64,000 nucleotides of DNA, taken from Amycolatopsis alkalitolerans. Its GTDB lineage: Bacteria; Actinomycetota; Actinomycetes; Mycobacteriales; Pseudonocardiaceae. The notes under the pieces were generated by a model. That model was not told the DNA's origin. It did no database searches and worked only from the letters and a program-made list of their open reading frames with translations. The translations under genes were made by a program, and so were the position numbers. The DNA is taken from contig NZ_VDFW01000028.1 in the NCBI RefSeq assembly GCF_006152065.1, forward strand, positions 1 to 64,000. Reading direction: 5' to 3'. Each line of letters starts with the position of its first letter. Within the stretch, counting starts at the first letter, position 1. Of this stretch, positions 34,815 to 45,396 are shown piece after piece.

Positions 34815-35804
34815 ATGGCTGAGCGGGTCGAGGTCGTACGCACGACGGATGCTGTCCGCCTCCGGCGGTTGCTGCAGATCGCGAAGCTCACCCCGCCACA
34901 GGCACACTTCCTCGCCCGAGAGATCACCGCCGCGGCGATGTCCTCGCACGCCGCGGACCTCGAGTCCGTGTTCGTCGACCAGTACGGAGACGTGGTCGTC
35001 GCTCCGGGAGCCGATCCGGACGGGCTGGCCGGCGTGCTGCGCGTGCTGGCCGCCGTCGCCGGACAGGACGGGACACCGTTGCGGGCCGCGGCCGAAGCCG
35101 CTGCCGCAGGAGCCGGACCGGCGGCAATACTGTCCATAGTGGACGAAGTACCGCTGGCTCCCGAACGGCCGCTGGCCGAGGTATCGGCGCTGGTCCGGGC
35201 CGCGATCGGGCACGAAGCACCGCCGCCGGCGCGACCCAGCCCCGCGCCATTGGCGGCACCGGAGAGTGCGCGCCGCCCGAAACTGCGCGCCACGCTGCGT
35301 CCCCTTTGGCGCGCCTTGGCCGCGCTCCTGGTGCTCGCCGCGGCGGTCGTGGCCGAGTTCGTGTTCCTGCACGACCACATCGCGGGCGACCTGAACCTGC
35401 TGCTGGGCGGCGAGAAACCGGCGGCCCCGCCACCCCAGGCCGTTCCTGCGCCGCTGCTGCCGGTGACGGCTCCCGCGCCGGCGTCCGCCGGGCCGGTCAG
35501 CGGCGTCGACCTACGTGCCCTGCAGCCATGTGACCCCGCGACGACCTGCGACGTCCGGATCCTGGTCCGGCTGCTCCCACCGCCCGCGCCGGTCACGGTG
35601 CGGTGGGAATTCCAGGTCACCGACCGCTGCACGGGCACGCGCACCACGGTGCCCGGCGGCTCGGTCGTCGCCGGTGGCACCGGCCCGACCGTGGTGGGTC
35701 AGGTGCCTCTGCCGGCGGCACGAGCGCTCGCGGTGCACGTCGTCACCACCTCGCCCGCGCGAGCCACCGGCGCGCCGCTCTTGCTGGGAGCCACCTCATG
35801 CTGA
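34815..35804 (+). CDS. Single-pass membrane protein coupled to RodA-PBP fusion
   Basis: A 329-residue protein of unknown function. An N-terminal cytoplasmic part (about 1-150) begins LRRLLQIAKLTPPQAHFLA and is helical. A Pro/Ala-rich linker, one membrane helix (about 177-196) and an extracytoplasmic C-terminal domain (about 230-329) follow; the C-terminal domain has four cysteines that could form disulfides. AGAGGTG precedes the ATG at 34815. The last seven bases overlap the start of the RodA-PBP gene, so the two are made together. It may be an accessory factor of that wall synthase, an inference from position alone. Confidence 0.72.
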   Translation: MAERVEVVRTTDAVRLRRLLQIAKLTPPQAHFLAREITAAAMSSHAADLESVFVDQYGDVVVAPGADPDGLAGVLRVLAAVAGQDGTPLRAAAEAAAAGAGPAAILSIVDEVPLAPERPLAEVSALVRAAIGHEAPPPARPSPAPLAAPESARRPKLRATLRPLWRALAALLVLAAAVVAEFVFLHDHIAGDLNLLLGGEKPAAPPPQAVPAPLLPVTAPAPASAGPVSGVDLRALQPCDPATTCDVRILVRLLPPPAPVTVRWEFQVTDRCTGTRTTVPGGSVVAGGTGPTVVGQVPLPAARALAVHVVTTSPARATGAPLLLGATSC

Positions 35805-38752
35805 CCCTGGAACGCGGTGGGACCGGCGGCTCCTGGCGCCCGGGCAGGCTGAACCGCCGTCAGCGGCGGCGGCTCGGCGGCGGCCGGCACTGGCCCCGGT
35901 TTCGCTTGCCGCACATCGCGTCCGGCGCGTTCGACCTGCTGGCCGTCGTGGCGATGGTGGTGCTGGTCGGGCTGGGCCTGCTGAACCTCTACGCGATCGG
36001 CGGAACGTCGCTCGCCGGGCACCAGGCGATCATCGCGGCCGCGGGCGTGCTCGCGCTCGCGGTGTTCTGGCGCCTGCGCGCCTCGGTGCTGACCGTGCTC
36101 GGCTGGACCTGTTACGCGCTCGCCGTGCTGTTCCTGCTCGCCGTGCTCGTCGTCGGCACGCACGCCAACGGCGCGCAACGCTGGCTGGCGCTGGGCACGC
36201 TCACCTTCCAGCCGTCCGAACTGGCCAAGCTGGGGCTGCTGATCGTGCTGGCCACCGTGACCGGCTCGACCCGCCCGGCGTGGCAGCGGTTCACCTTCGC
36301 CGTCGTGCTCGCGGTGGTGCCGATCGGGCTCACCGTGCTCGAACCCGATCTGTCCACCGCCACCCTGCTCGTCGCGATCACCGTGGCGATGCTCATCCTC
36401 GGCCGGATCCCGATGCGGTTCCTGCTCCCGCTCTTCGGCGGTGCCGCGGTCGCCGCGCCGCTGGCCATCAGCCTGCTGCGGCCCTACCAGATCGAGCGGA
36501 TCACCACGTTCCTGTCGGCCAACCCCGCCGACGCCGGACCAGGATGGGCCGTGCTGCAAGCGCATATCGCGCTCGCCTCGGGCGGCTGGCGGGGACAGGC
36601 GGGCAACCCGCTGCGGCAGTTGCTCGCCGAATACCTCCCCGACCGGGAAACCGACCTCGCGCTCGCCAGCCTGGTCGAGCAATGGGGACTGGTCGCCGGC
36701 GCGGCCGCGGTGCTGGCCGCGCTGGTCCTCGTGTGGCGGCTGGCGCTGGCCGCACGCGTTCCGCGCAGCCGCCCGGGGGCACTCGTCGCGGCCGGGTTCG
36801 CGATGCTGCTCGGTGTGGAAGCCGTCGTGTCGCTGGGCGGCAACCTCGGCCTGCTGCCGGTCGCGGGCGTCCCGTTCCCTCTGGTCAGCTATGGCGGCAC
36901 CGCGGTGGTGGTGCATCTGATCGCGCTCGGGATCGTGCTGAGCGTGCGCCGCGACGGCGCCCGCCGGCGGCTGTGGTCGGCACCGTCGTGGCGGTACGCC
37001 CGCCCTCGCCTCGCCCGGTTCGCCGCGCTCGCGCTGACCGGCCTGCTGGTCGTGTTCAGCCTCTACGCCTGGAACCTGCAGACCACACAGGGCGACGCGC
37101 TCCGCACGGCCGCGCAGTCGCAGATGACCCGGTGCACCACCATCCCGGCCCCCCGCGGAATGATCACCGACCGGCACGGCACCGCGCTGGCGGCCGGCGC
37201 CGGCACCGAGACGGTGCTGGCCACACCCGCTCTGCTGCGGAGTCACGCGGACGACGTCCGGCGCCTGTCCACGCTGACCGGCATTCCGGCGGGCACCCTG
37301 CGTTCGGCACTCGACGCGGCGCCCGCGACCGCGCTGTCGACCCCGCTCGCCGACGTGCCGGACGCGCTGGGCGACAAGATCACCGCCGCCAACCTGCCCG
37401 GGGTCGTGCTGGCCCCGAAACCCACCCGCCACTATCTCGAAAGCGCCACGCTCGCGCCGGTCCTCGGTTTCGCCGGAGTCGCGACACCGGCCGATCTGCG
37501 CCGCTGGCCCGGCCTGCCGAACGGCGAGATCGTCGGCCGGAGCGGGCTCGAACAGACCTATGACGCGGTGCTGCGCGGCGTGGACGGGAAGGACTGCTTC
37601 GCCGTCGACCCGGCGGGCGTGCCGGTCGCGCAGGGTTCGTTCCAGGGGGCCGTCCCCGGCGCCAACCTGCGGCTTTCCCTCGACCTGGCGTTGCAGCGGC
37701 AACTCACCGCCTCTCTCGCGACCGCACTGGCCGCCGAGCCACCGGGCGGTCTCGGCTCGGCGGTCATGATGGATCCCAAGACCGGCGCGATACTCGCGAT
37801 GGCGAGCCTTCCCTCTTACGACAACAACATCTACGGGCCACCGGTGGACACGGCCGGGCTGCGCGACGCCGAGCACGCCCAGGGCCAGCCCATGCTCGAA
37901 CACACCACCCAGGTCGCCATGCCGCCCGGGTCGACGTTCAAACTCGTGGTCGCCTCGGCCGATATGGCCCATCCGGTCTTCGACCCCGGCAACGTGATCC
38001 CCACCGGCGCGTCGTTCACGCTGGGCGGCCACACCTTCCACAACTGGAGCGCCCTGCCGCCCCAGAACCTGGTGCAGGCCATCGCGTGGTCCAACGACGT
38101 GTACTTCTACAAGCTGGCGAACGCTTTGGGCCCGGACGCGCTGACGAGCGTCGCTTCGCAGTTCGGCGTCGGGGCGCCGACCGGCATCGACCTGCCTGCC
38201 GAAAGCGGCGGCTACCTCGGCACCCCGAAGACGGTCCAGCACTGGTACGCGGGTTCCACCGTGATCCTCGGGATCGGCCAGGGCTACCTCACCGTGACGC
38301 CGCTGCAGGACGCGCGCTGGACGGCGGCCGCGGCGACCGGCAGCCTGGTCACGCCGCGGCTCGGCCTCGCGACCGGCACCTCCACCTACACCGCGCTGCC
38401 GCCCCAGGCCCGCGTCGCGTTACCGTTCGCCGGAGCACTCGGCCCGGTGCGTGACGGTATGCGCGCCGCCGTCACCTCGGGGACCGCGAGTCGCCTGAAG
38501 GCGCTGCCCGTCCCGGTCGGGGCCAAAACCGGGACCGCGCAGGACCCGTCCAGCCCCAACGGCGGGCTCGATGACTGGATGACCGCCGCCGCACCGATGA
38601 ACGACCCGTCGATCGTCGCGACCGCGGTGGTGCAGGGGCCGGGCGAGGGCGCCACCAGCGCCGGACCCGTTGTGCAGGAGGCACTCGGCTACTATTTCGC
38701 CCACCAGAACGAGATTCTCGCGATGCCGCCGGTGCAGGCGCCCGGCCGGTGA
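35798..38752 (+). CDS. Natural RodA-PBP2 fusion: SEDS glycosyltransferase plus class B transpeptidase
   Basis: One 984-residue reading frame joins two wall-synthesis enzymes normally made separately. Residues about 40-390 are a SEDS/RodA-FtsW domain with ten or so helices, the catalytic loop LPDRETDLALAS (Asp286) and FPLVSYGGTA. A further helix (about 407-427) leads into a class B PBP. It has a pedestal region with APRGMITDRHGTALA, then the transpeptidase motifs STFK (Ser712-Lys715), SND (765-767) and KTG (910-912). All catalytic residues are present, so both activities should work. No stop or frameshift interrupts the junction. The ATG at 35798 has GGGAG eight bases upstream and overlaps the previous gene. 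MreB is encoded convergently two bases beyond the stop. Confidence 0.93.
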   Translation: MLTLERGGTGGSWRPGRLNRRQRRRLGGGRHWPRFRLPHIASGAFDLLAVVAMVVLVGLGLLNLYAIGGTSLAGHQAIIAAAGVLALAVFWRLRASVLTVLGWTCYALAVLFLLAVLVVGTHANGAQRWLALGTLTFQPSELAKLGLLIVLATVTGSTRPAWQRFTFAVVLAVVPIGLTVLEPDLSTATLLVAITVAMLILGRIPMRFLLPLFGGAAVAAPLAISLLRPYQIERITTFLSANPADAGPGWAVLQAHIALASGGWRGQAGNPLRQLLAEYLPDRETDLALASLVEQWGLVAGAAAVLAALVLVWRLALAARVPRSRPGALVAAGFAMLLGVEAVVSLGGNLGLLPVAGVPFPLVSYGGTAVVVHLIALGIVLSVRRDGARRRLWSAPSWRYARPRLARFAALALTGLLVVFSLYAWNLQTTQGDALRTAAQSQMTRCTTIPAPRGMITDRHGTALAAGAGTETVLATPALLRSHADDVRRLSTLTGIPAGTLRSALDAAPATALSTPLADVPDALGDKITAANLPGVVLAPKPTRHYLESATLAPVLGFAGVATPADLRRWPGLPNGEIVGRSGLEQTYDAVLRGVDGKDCFAVDPAGVPVAQGSFQGAVPGANLRLSLDLALQRQLTASLATALAAEPPGGLGSAVMMDPKTGAILAMASLPSYDNNIYGPPVDTAGLRDAEHAQGQPMLEHTTQVAMPPGSTFKLVVASADMAHPVFDPGNVIPTGASFTLGGHTFHNWSALPPQNLVQAIAWSNDVYFYKLANALGPDALTSVASQFGVGAPTGIDLPAESGGYLGTPKTVQHWYAGSTVILGIGQGYLTVTPLQDARWTAAAATGSLVTPRLGLATGTSTYTALPPQARVALPFAGALGPVRDGMRAAVTSGTASRLKALPVPVGAKTGTAQDPSSPNGGLDDWMTAAAPMNDPSIVATAVVQGPGEGATSAGPVVQEALGYYFAHQNEILAMPPVQAPGR

Positions 38753-38753
38753 C

Positions 38754-39749
38754 TCACCAGCCGCGGAACGCGTCCAGCAGGCGACGATCGCGCAATGCCT
38801 TGGCCGCGCCCTCGGCGACGCAGGTCAGCGGCCGTTCGGCCGGTTTGACCGAGAAGCCGAGCGCCTCGTCCAGCCGGTGATGCACGCCGCGCGCCAGCGA
38901 ACCGCCGCCGAAGGCCAGCAGCCCCTCGGACAGCACGTCGCCGACGCTCTGCGGGGGCAGGTCGTCCATACATGCGGCGAGGGTCTGCACGATCGCGTCG
39001 ATCACCGGGCGCATCGCGGCCTGCAGTTCCTCGATCGTCACCGTCGCGACCTTGGGCCGCCCGGTCGCGGCGTCCCGTCCGGCGACCGCGATGGTCGGGC
39101 CTTCCTCGGTGCTGCACCGGACTTTGATGTCCTCGGCGTCGAGTTCGCCGAGCAGGATCCCGTGCTGTTCGCGCAGGTGGTGAAACACCGCCATGGTCAT
39201 CTCGTCGCCGGCGACCCGGGACGAACGGTGGGCCACCACCTCGCCGAAACAGAACGCGGTCACTTCCGCGGTGCCGCCGCCGATGTCGACGGCGAGGTGG
39301 GTGCGGCGGTCCAGCGGATCGATCCCGCAGCCGATCGCGCCCGCGATCGGCTCGGCCAGCAGCGCCGGCCGGTGCAGACCGGCTTCCTCGGCGGCCTCCA
39401 GCAGCGCCCGGCGTTCGAGCGGGGTCGCGCCCAGCGGCACGCCGACGACCGCGTGGATCCGCAGCCGCTGCCAGCGATGCGGCGCGAGCTTGTGCAGAAC
39501 CGCACGGATGTAGGCCTGGGCGGTGTCGAGGTCGGTGATCACGCCGTCGCGCAACGGGCGCACCGCGGACACGCCGTTCGACGTGCGGCCGACGAGGCTG
39601 CGCGCGTCGTGCCCGACCGCCGCGACCTTCGGGCGCCGGGCACCGGAATCTCGCAGCAGCATCACCGAGGGTTCTTCCAGCAGCAGTTCGCTGCGCGCCG
39701 CGCAGACGACCGTGTTCGTGTTGCCGAGATCAATGCCCAATGCACCCAC
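38754..39749 (-). CDS. mreB: MreB/Mbl-like actin homologue
   Basis: A 331-residue MreB-type protein with the phosphate-1 loop ALGIDLGNTNTVV, phosphate-2 LAVDIGGGTAEVTAF, and the adenosine-site GLLAFGGGSLARG. In rods it organises lateral wall synthesis; in Streptomyces MreB and Mbl act in spore-wall assembly. The GTG at 39749 is preferred because GGAGG lies five bases before it; a start at 39785 would add twelve residues. It converges on the RodA-PBP gene. No mreC or mreD is present in this window. Confidence 0.92.
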   Translation of the reverse strand: MGALGIDLGNTNTVVCAARSELLLEEPSVMLLRDSGARRPKVAAVGHDARSLVGRTSNGVSAVRPLRDGVITDLDTAQAYIRAVLHKLAPHRWQRLRIHAVVGVPLGATPLERRALLEAAEEAGLHRPALLAEPIAGAIGCGIDPLDRRTHLAVDIGGGTAEVTAFCFGEVVAHRSSRVAGDEMTMAVFHHLREQHGILLGELDAEDIKVRCSTEEGPTIAVAGRDAATGRPKVATVTIEELQAAMRPVIDAIVQTLAACMDDLPPQSVGDVLSEGLLAFGGGSLARGVHHRLDEALGFSVKPAERPLTCVAEGAAKALRDRRLLDAFRGW

Positions 39750-39957
39750 AGTCGCCTCCAGTTCCGAAGCGGACACGGTGCGCAACGATCAGCGCCACCC
39801 CATCGTAGATCGCTTTTGCCCCGAAAGGCTGCGGGGGCAACAAAACCGATACCGGCCGATCATGCGCCGGCGCCGCCCCGATCTCACACCGTTTGCGCTA
39901 CCATGAGATGCCTGTTTCATTTATAGCGACTCGGCGCCTGACAAAGGAGTTCAGCCG

Positions 39958-41580
39958 ATGAGCAGGAGCGCAGTCAAGAAAAGGCCCGCCAAACGGCAAG
40001 CCGTCGTGCTCGAGCGCAGGGCGTCCGGTCCGGTCCTGGCACTGCGCGGGGCCGTGCTGGTGCTGGTGATCGCGCTCGTCGTCGCTCCCTGGCTGCCGTG
40101 GCAGGAGCAGAAGACGGGCTGGGCGCTGCTGTCCGGAAAGAGTTTCGCGGATCTCGCGCTCGCCGTGGTGTTCGGCCTCGCCGCGGTGGTCGCCTGGCTG
40201 ATCACGCTGACCCGCCGCTCCCGATGGGCCGGGACTACAGCGGTGCTCATCACCGGCATCGGCGCGGCGGCGGTGCTCACCGCCGCGCTGTCCGGCGGGC
40301 CCGGCTGGCCCGGCCTCGGGCTCGGGCTGGCGGTCGTCGCGCTGCCGGCGCTCCTGATCCTCGCGATCCCGGTGACGCTCACCTGCGATCGCCGGGTACC
40401 GAAGAAGATCACTACTTCGAAGGCAGGCGCGGTCCTCCTGGCCGTCGTGCTGGCGGCGTCGGCCGTGGGCTACGGAGCCAACTGGTACACCACCCGCGTT
40501 CTGACCAGCACGACCGCGGCGGCGGCGCCTGCCGGCGTCCCCGAGGGCCCGCCAGGAAAGGCGCTGTGGACCGTGTCCGCCGGTCCCGATGCCGGGGCGG
40601 TCGTGCTGCCCGGCGGTCTCGTGGCGCTGAAACATGTTGAAGGAACGGACGTGGAGGTTCGCGACGCGGCGACCGGCGCCGAACGCTGGCAGTACACCCG
40701 GCGCGGAGCGAGCCTGTCGGACCTGGTGCTCTCCGATGACGGCAGCACGCTCATCGCGGTCTACCGCGTGAACGACTACGTCGCCGTCGGGCTCGACCCG
40801 GTCACCGGAGCAGTCCGCTGGCACCAGTCCTTCAGCGACACGTTCCTGCCGCTGCCCGGCGCGCTGGTGCATCTCGGGGACAAGCAGATCAGCGCCTACG
40901 ACCCGGACACCGGCCGGCCGATGTGGCACCTGCCGCTCGCCCAGAAGTTCTGCGGGAACACCGGCTCGCTCGCCGCGGCCGCGGGCCTGCTGGTCGCGCT
41001 CGCCCCGTGCGTGTCCGTGCCGCCCGCGAAAACCGGGGACGTGGTGGCCATCGACATGAGCGGCCGGATCCGCTGGACGGCCCCGACCCAGAGCCAGGCG
41101 CAGGACAGCTCCAGCTCGCAGGTCACGGTCGTCAACCGCGACGCGGTGGTCGTGAGCCTCGCCTCCGCCATGCGGGCGCTGGTCGTCGACCCGGCGACCG
41201 GTCACGTGCGCTGGAACGCCGACACCAACACGGAAACGGTCCAGGCGGTCGGCGACGGGGTCGCGCTCACCGCGACGAACGGCCGGATCGCGCTGCGAAA
41301 CGCCGTGACCGGCGCGCCGTCATCCGCGCAGCCGCCCGCCGAACTAATGCCCACCGGGGCGTCGGTCGCCGCCGCCACCATCAACGGGGCTCGCGCCTAC
41401 ATCCTGCTGGACGGCGACCACCCGCGGCTCGCGGTCGTGGACACCGCGACCGGCCGCGCCCTCGGCAGCTACGCCCTACCGGGGAAAGTCTCCAGCGGCA
41501 CTGTGCAACCCACGTCGACGGGCACCACGGTCGTCACCGCCCAGAACGGTTCCTCGACACTGATCACCGCTATTCGCTGA
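39958..41580 (+). CDS. Membrane-anchored PQQ-like beta-propeller protein
   Basis: A 540-residue protein. Four or five hydrophobic segments in the first 180 residues are followed by an extracytoplasmic propeller (about 195-540) built of PQQ/BamB-like blades with recurring phrases [27 protein letters not shown] and DPATGHVRW. Actinomycete proteins of this type have no established role; ligand sensing or envelope assembly are possibilities. AAAGGAG lies seven bases before the ATG. The 3' end overlaps the convergent cysN-cysC gene by 11 bp. Confidence 0.82.
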   Translation: MSRSAVKKRPAKRQAVVLERRASGPVLALRGAVLVLVIALVVAPWLPWQEQKTGWALLSGKSFADLALAVVFGLAAVVAWLITLTRRSRWAGTTAVLITGIGAAAVLTAALSGGPGWPGLGLGLAVVALPALLILAIPVTLTCDRRVPKKITTSKAGAVLLAVVLAASAVGYGANWYTTRVLTSTTAAAAPAGVPEGPPGKALWTVSAGPDAGAVVLPGGLVALKHVEGTDVEVRDAATGAERWQYTRRGASLSDLVLSDDGSTLIAVYRVNDYVAVGLDPVTGAVRWHQSFSDTFLPLPGALVHLGDKQISAYDPDTGRPMWHLPLAQKFCGNTGSLAAAAGLLVALAPCVSVPPAKTGDVVAIDMSGRIRWTAPTQSQAQDSSSSQVTVVNRDAVVVSLASAMRALVVDPATGHVRWNADTNTETVQAVGDGVALTATNGRIALRNAVTGAPSSAQPPAELMPTGASVAAATINGARAYILLDGDHPRLAVVDTATGRALGSYALPGKVSSGTVQPTSTGTTVVTAQNGSSTLITAIR

Positions 41581-43396
41581 GGCTCTGCAGGATCTTGGTG
41601 GCCATGATGGCGGGGTCTCCGTCGTCGGGCCGCAGCACGAGCTCGGGTGAGGTGGGCTGTTGGTACGCCTGGTCGATGCCGGTGAACCCGCGAATTTCAC
41701 CGGCGCGGGCTTTCGCGTACATGCCCTTGGGGTCGCGCGACTCGCACACCTGCAGTGGCGTGTCGAGGAACACCTCCACGAACGGCAGCCCCGCATCGTG
41801 ATGCGCGCCCCGCACCCGGGCCCGGTCGGCCCGGTACGGACTGATCAAGGAAACTATTGCCACGATCCCAGCATCCGCGAACAACTTCGCCACCTCACCG
41901 ACCCGACGCACGTTCTCCGCCCGCTCCGCCTCACCGAACCCGAGATCCGCGGTCAACCCATGCCGCAGATTGTCCCCGTCCAGCACATACGCCGGGCGCC
42001 CCGCGGACACCAGCAACCGCTCCAACTCCACCGCGACACTGGACTTCCCAGACCCCGACAACCCGGTCAACCACACCGTCGCCCCCCGCGACGCCCGCTG
42101 CCCACGCGTGAACGCGCTGCCATGCCACACCACCCCCGACGCCGCCAGGCTCGGCCCGATGATCATCCCCGCCGCAACCGTGTTATGCGTCGCCGGATCG
42201 ATCAGGATGAAACTGCCCGTCGCCCGGTTCCGCCGGTAGGGATCGAACAGCAACGCCCGCCGCGTCCGCAGCCGCACCCGCCCGATCTCGTTCAACGCCA
42301 ACGACGACGCCGCCTCGTCCCGGTGCAGCGTGTTGACATCCAACCGGTAATCCAACCCCCGCACCTGCGCCGTGGTCAACTGGGTGGTGTGCCGGATCGC
42401 GTACGACGCACCCGGCCGCAGCGTCGACTGCTCCGCGAACCAGCACACCATCGCATCCACCTCGGTGCCGGCCAGCGGCCGGTTCCCGGGACGGCAGAAC
42501 ACATCACCACGCCCGGCATCCAGTTCGTCTGCCAGCTCCACCGACACCGCCGCCGCGGCCGCGGCCTCCGCCAACCGCTGCCCGCCCGGCCCCCACAAGG
42601 CCCGCACCTTCGTGCGGAACCCCGACGGCAACACCACCAGTTCGTCGCCCACCGTCAGCGCACCACTGGCCACCGTCCCCGCATACGCACGGAAATCCGT
42701 CTCCTGACGGCGGATCACATACTGCACCGGGAAACGCGCGTCGATCAGATTCCGGTCCGACGCGATATGCACCTGCTCCAGATGAGGCAGCAGTGGCAAC
42801 CCCTCAAACCACGGCATACTCGCCGACCGATGCACGATATTGTCCCCATGCAACGCCGACACCGGCACGAACGTCACATCGTGCACATCCAGCTTCGCCG
42901 CGAACCGGCGGAACTCCCCGCAGATCTCCGCGAACCGCGCCTGGGACCAGTCGATCAGATCCATCTTGTTCACACACACCACCACATGCGCAATCCCCAG
43001 CAACCCCGCCAGAAACGCGTGCCGCCGCGACTGCTCCAGCAACCCCTTCCGCGCATCCACCAGAATCAACGCCAAATCCGCCGTCGACGCCCCCGTCACC
43101 ATATTCCGCGTGTACTGAACATGCCCCGGCGTGTCGGCGATGATGAACCTCCGCCGCGGCGTCGCGAAATACCGGTGCGCCACATCGATCGTGATCCCCT
43201 GCTCACGCTCCGCCCGCAACCCGTCCGTCAACAACGCCAGATTCGGATACGACTCCCCACGCTCCCGGCTCGCCCGCTCCACCGCCGCCAACTGATCCGT
43301 AAACAACGCCTTCGAATCAAACAACAACCGCCCGATCAACGTCGACTTCCCATCATCGACACTGCCCGCCGTCGCCAACCGCACCAACTCCGGCAT
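41570..43396 (-). CDS. cysNC: Bifunctional sulfate adenylyltransferase subunit 1/APS kinase
   Basis: A 608-residue fusion. The CysN GTPase (about 1-425) has [18 protein letters not shown] and VNKMDLIDW. The CysC domain (about 440-608) has the P-loop [14 protein letters not shown] and [15 protein letters not shown]. With CysD it makes adenosine 5'-phosphosulfate; the CysC half then makes PAPS. The ATG at 43396 is preceded by AAGGAGGGGG. It lies 91 bases downstream of cysD. PAPS can feed sulfite production or sulfotransferases. Confidence 0.96.
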   Translation of the reverse strand: MPELVRLATAGSVDDGKSTLIGRLLFDSKALFTDQLAAVERASRERGESYPNLALLTDGLRAEREQGITIDVAHRYFATPRRRFIIADTPGHVQYTRNMVTGASTADLALILVDARKGLLEQSRRHAFLAGLLGIAHVVVCVNKMDLIDWSQARFAEICGEFRRFAAKLDVHDVTFVPVSALHGDNIVHRSASMPWFEGLPLLPHLEQVHIASDRNLIDARFPVQYVIRRQETDFRAYAGTVASGALTVGDELVVLPSGFRTKVRALWGPGGQRLAEAAAAAAVSVELADELDAGRGDVFCRPGNRPLAGTEVDAMVCWFAEQSTLRPGASYAIRHTTQLTTAQVRGLDYRLDVNTLHRDEAASSLALNEIGRVRLRTRRALLFDPYRRNRATGSFILIDPATHNTVAAGMIIGPSLAASGVVWHGSAFTRGQRASRGATVWLTGLSGSGKSSVAVELERLLVSAGRPAYVLDGDNLRHGLTADLGFGEAERAENVRRVGEVAKLFADAGIVAIVSLISPYRADRARVRGAHHDAGLPFVEVFLDTPLQVCESRDPKGMYAKARAGEIRGFTGIDQAYQQPTSPELVLRPDDGDPAIMATKILQSLSE

Positions 43397-43487
43397 TACT
43401 CCCCCTCCTTTGACGCGTACCTTCGGCGAGCGCGCGTCGTGTGTGGTCGCCTTGTATGCAGGGCTACCGCTGATTTCCCACAGGGCA

Positions 43488-44396
43488 TCAGAAGTACCCT
43501 TCCCTCTTCCGGTCTTCCATACCGGCTTCGGAGATCCGGTCGTCGGCGCGTGTCGCGCCACGCTCGGTCAACCGGGTCGCCGCGACCTCCGACACCACCT
43601 CCGCCGGGGTGGCAGCGAGCGACTCCACACAGCCGGTGCACGTGGCGTCTCCCACGGTCCGGAACCGCACCATCGCCTCCTCCGACTGCTCCCCATCCAG
43701 CAGCCGCAAATGGCGAGTGTGCGCGAGCACCATGCCGTCGCGCTGCACCACCCGCCGCCGGTGCGCGTAATACAAAGACGGCAGCTCGATGTCCTCGGCC
43801 GCGACATACGACCAGATATCCAGCTCCGTCCAATTCGACAACGGGAAAACCCGGATATGCTCACCGCGCCGGTGCAGTCCGTTGTACAGATTCCACAACT
43901 CCGGCCGCTGGTTCCGCGGATCCCACTGACCGAACTCGTCACGGAAGGAGAACACCCGCTCCTTGGCGCGCGCCTTCTCCTCATCCCGCCGGGCACCCCC
44001 GAACACCGCGTCGAACCCGCCCTCCCGGATCGCCCGCAGCAACGTCACCGTCTGCAGGCGATTGCGCGACGCACGCGGCCCGGACTCCTCCACCACCCGG
44101 CCCGCGTCGATGTCGTCCTGCACCTGCGCCACCAGCAGCCGCACGCCCAGTTTCTCGACCGTGGCGTCGCGGAACGCCAACACCTCGTCGAAGTTGTGTC
44201 CCGTGTCGACGTGCAGCACCGGGAACGGCAGCGGCGCCGGCCAGAACGCCTTCGCCGCCACATGCAGCATCACCACGGAATCCTTGCCGCCGGAGAACAA
44301 CAGCACCGGGTGCTCAAAGGTCGCGGCGACCTCACGAAAGATATAGACCGACTCGGCTTCCAGCGCCTGCGAATACGACGATTCCAACGTAGTCAT
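43488..44396 (-). CDS. cysD: Sulfate adenylyltransferase subunit 2
   Basis: About 302 residues of the PP-loop ATP pyrophosphatase CysD, with the signature [14 protein letters not shown] near residue 35, [30 protein letters not shown] and [14 protein letters not shown]. It forms the ATP sulfurylase complex with CysN. The ATG at 44396 starts MTTLE, as in homologues; one further upstream at 44423 is possible. It heads a two-gene operon with cysNC and is divergent from the exporter gene. Confidence 0.96.
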   Translation of the reverse strand: MTTLESSYSQALEAESVYIFREVAATFEHPVLLFSGGKDSVVMLHVAAKAFWPAPLPFPVLHVDTGHNFDEVLAFRDATVEKLGVRLLVAQVQDDIDAGRVVEESGPRASRNRLQTVTLLRAIREGGFDAVFGGARRDEEKARAKERVFSFRDEFGQWDPRNQRPELWNLYNGLHRRGEHIRVFPLSNWTELDIWSYVAAEDIELPSLYYAHRRRVVQRDGMVLAHTRHLRLLDGEQSEEAMVRFRTVGDATCTGCVESLAATPAEVVSEVAATRLTERGATRADDRISEAGMEDRKREGYF

Positions 44397-44508
44397 CGCT
44401 GATGACGCTAAACCACGAAACACCCGCTCAGCGCGGGGTTCTCTTCCGCCACACCCGGGCGAAACCAGCCCTCACCGCTTCCACAGCGAACCCGCCTACG
44501 GTGGCCAG

Positions 44509-45396
44509 GTGGACTTCTCGTGGCTACTGGTACTGGCCGGTGCGCTCGTCGGGTTTTCCGTCGGGCTGACCGGGATGGGCGGCGGGGCACTCATGACCCC
44601 AATCATGGTGATACTCTTCGGCATCAACCCCACCACCGCCGTCGGCAGCGACCTCACCGCCTCACTGGTGATGAAACCGATCGGCGCCGCCGTACACCAC
44701 ACAACACGCACGATCCGCTGGGACATCGTGCGCTGGCTACTGCCCACCGCCATCCCAGCCGCCTTCGCCGGCGCATTCGCACTCCCCCTCCTCGGCCACG
44801 GCGACCCGCTCCAACACCACCTACGACTGGCCATCGGCACCGCACTGCTGCTAGCCGTACTCGGCATCCTCGCCCGCGCACTGCTCGGCCGCCGCACCAC
44901 CGAAACCCCCCACACCCAAGCCCGCCCAGTACCCACCCTGATCATCGGACTCACCGGCGGGCTCATCGTCGGCGTCACGTCGGTCGGATCCGGATCACTC
45001 ATCATCGTCATGCTCATGCTGACCCACCCGCGGCTGCGCGCCAACGAACTCGTCGGCACCGACCTCGTCCAGGCCATCCCCATGGTCGCCGCCGCCGCGC
45101 TCGGCCACCTCATCGTCGGCGACACCAGCTTCGGCCTCGCCGGCACCGTCCTCATCGGAGCAATCCCCGGCATCATCGCCGGCTCACTGCTGTCTGCCCG
45201 CGCACCCAGCGCCTTCCTACGCTGGACACTAGCGATCCTGCTACTCGGCTCCGGCCTCGCCCTCTGGCACATCCCCACCCCGGCCGCCCTGATCAGCTGC
45301 GCCACGCTCGCCATCCTCGCGCTCGCCCGCGCGGGCATCCGCCGCGCCATGCCCGGCCGCCGCCCCCAGCCCGAACCCGCTCGGTCCGGAAGCTAA
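44509..45396 (+). CDS. TauE/SafE family sulfite or sulfonate exporter
   Basis: A 295-residue membrane protein with about eight helices in two homologous halves, each carrying a glycine-rich motif (VGLTGMGGGALMTP and VGVTSVGSGSLIIV). This is typical of the TauE/SafE family, which moves sulfite, sulfoacetate or related anions across the membrane. It is divergent from cysD with a 112-base gap, so sulfite or sulfate transport in sulfur assimilation is likely. It overlaps the convergent radical SAM gene by four bases. Confidence 0.9.
   Translation: MDFSWLLVLAGALVGFSVGLTGMGGGALMTPIMVILFGINPTTAVGSDLTASLVMKPIGAAVHHTTRTIRWDIVRWLLPTAIPAAFAGAFALPLLGHGDPLQHHLRLAIGTALLLAVLGILARALLGRRTTETPHTQARPVPTLIIGLTGGLIVGVTSVGSGSLIIVMLMLTHPRLRANELVGTDLVQAIPMVAAAALGHLIVGDTSFGLAGTVLIGAIPGIIAGSLLSARAPSAFLRWTLAILLLGSGLALWHIPTPAALISCATLAILALARAGIRRAMPGRRPQPEPARSGS

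Noticed and set aside
33305-35680. A 791-codon minus-strand frame opposite the secreted propeller and membrane protein
   Set aside because: Low-complexity Ala/Gly/Arg sequence without a start context. The plus-strand genes have signal peptide, ribosome sites and coupling.
35699-38242. An 847-codon minus-strand frame opposite the RodA-PBP gene
   Set aside because: No recognisable domain and strongly Gly/Gln/Arg-biased. The plus strand carries complete SEDS and transpeptidase motifs.
41660-44392. A 910-codon open frame on the plus strand across the cysD-cysNC region
   Set aside because: The translation is Arg/Pro/His-rich low-complexity sequence antisense to two textbook genes (CysN-CysC and CysD). 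This is a GC-skew shadow.
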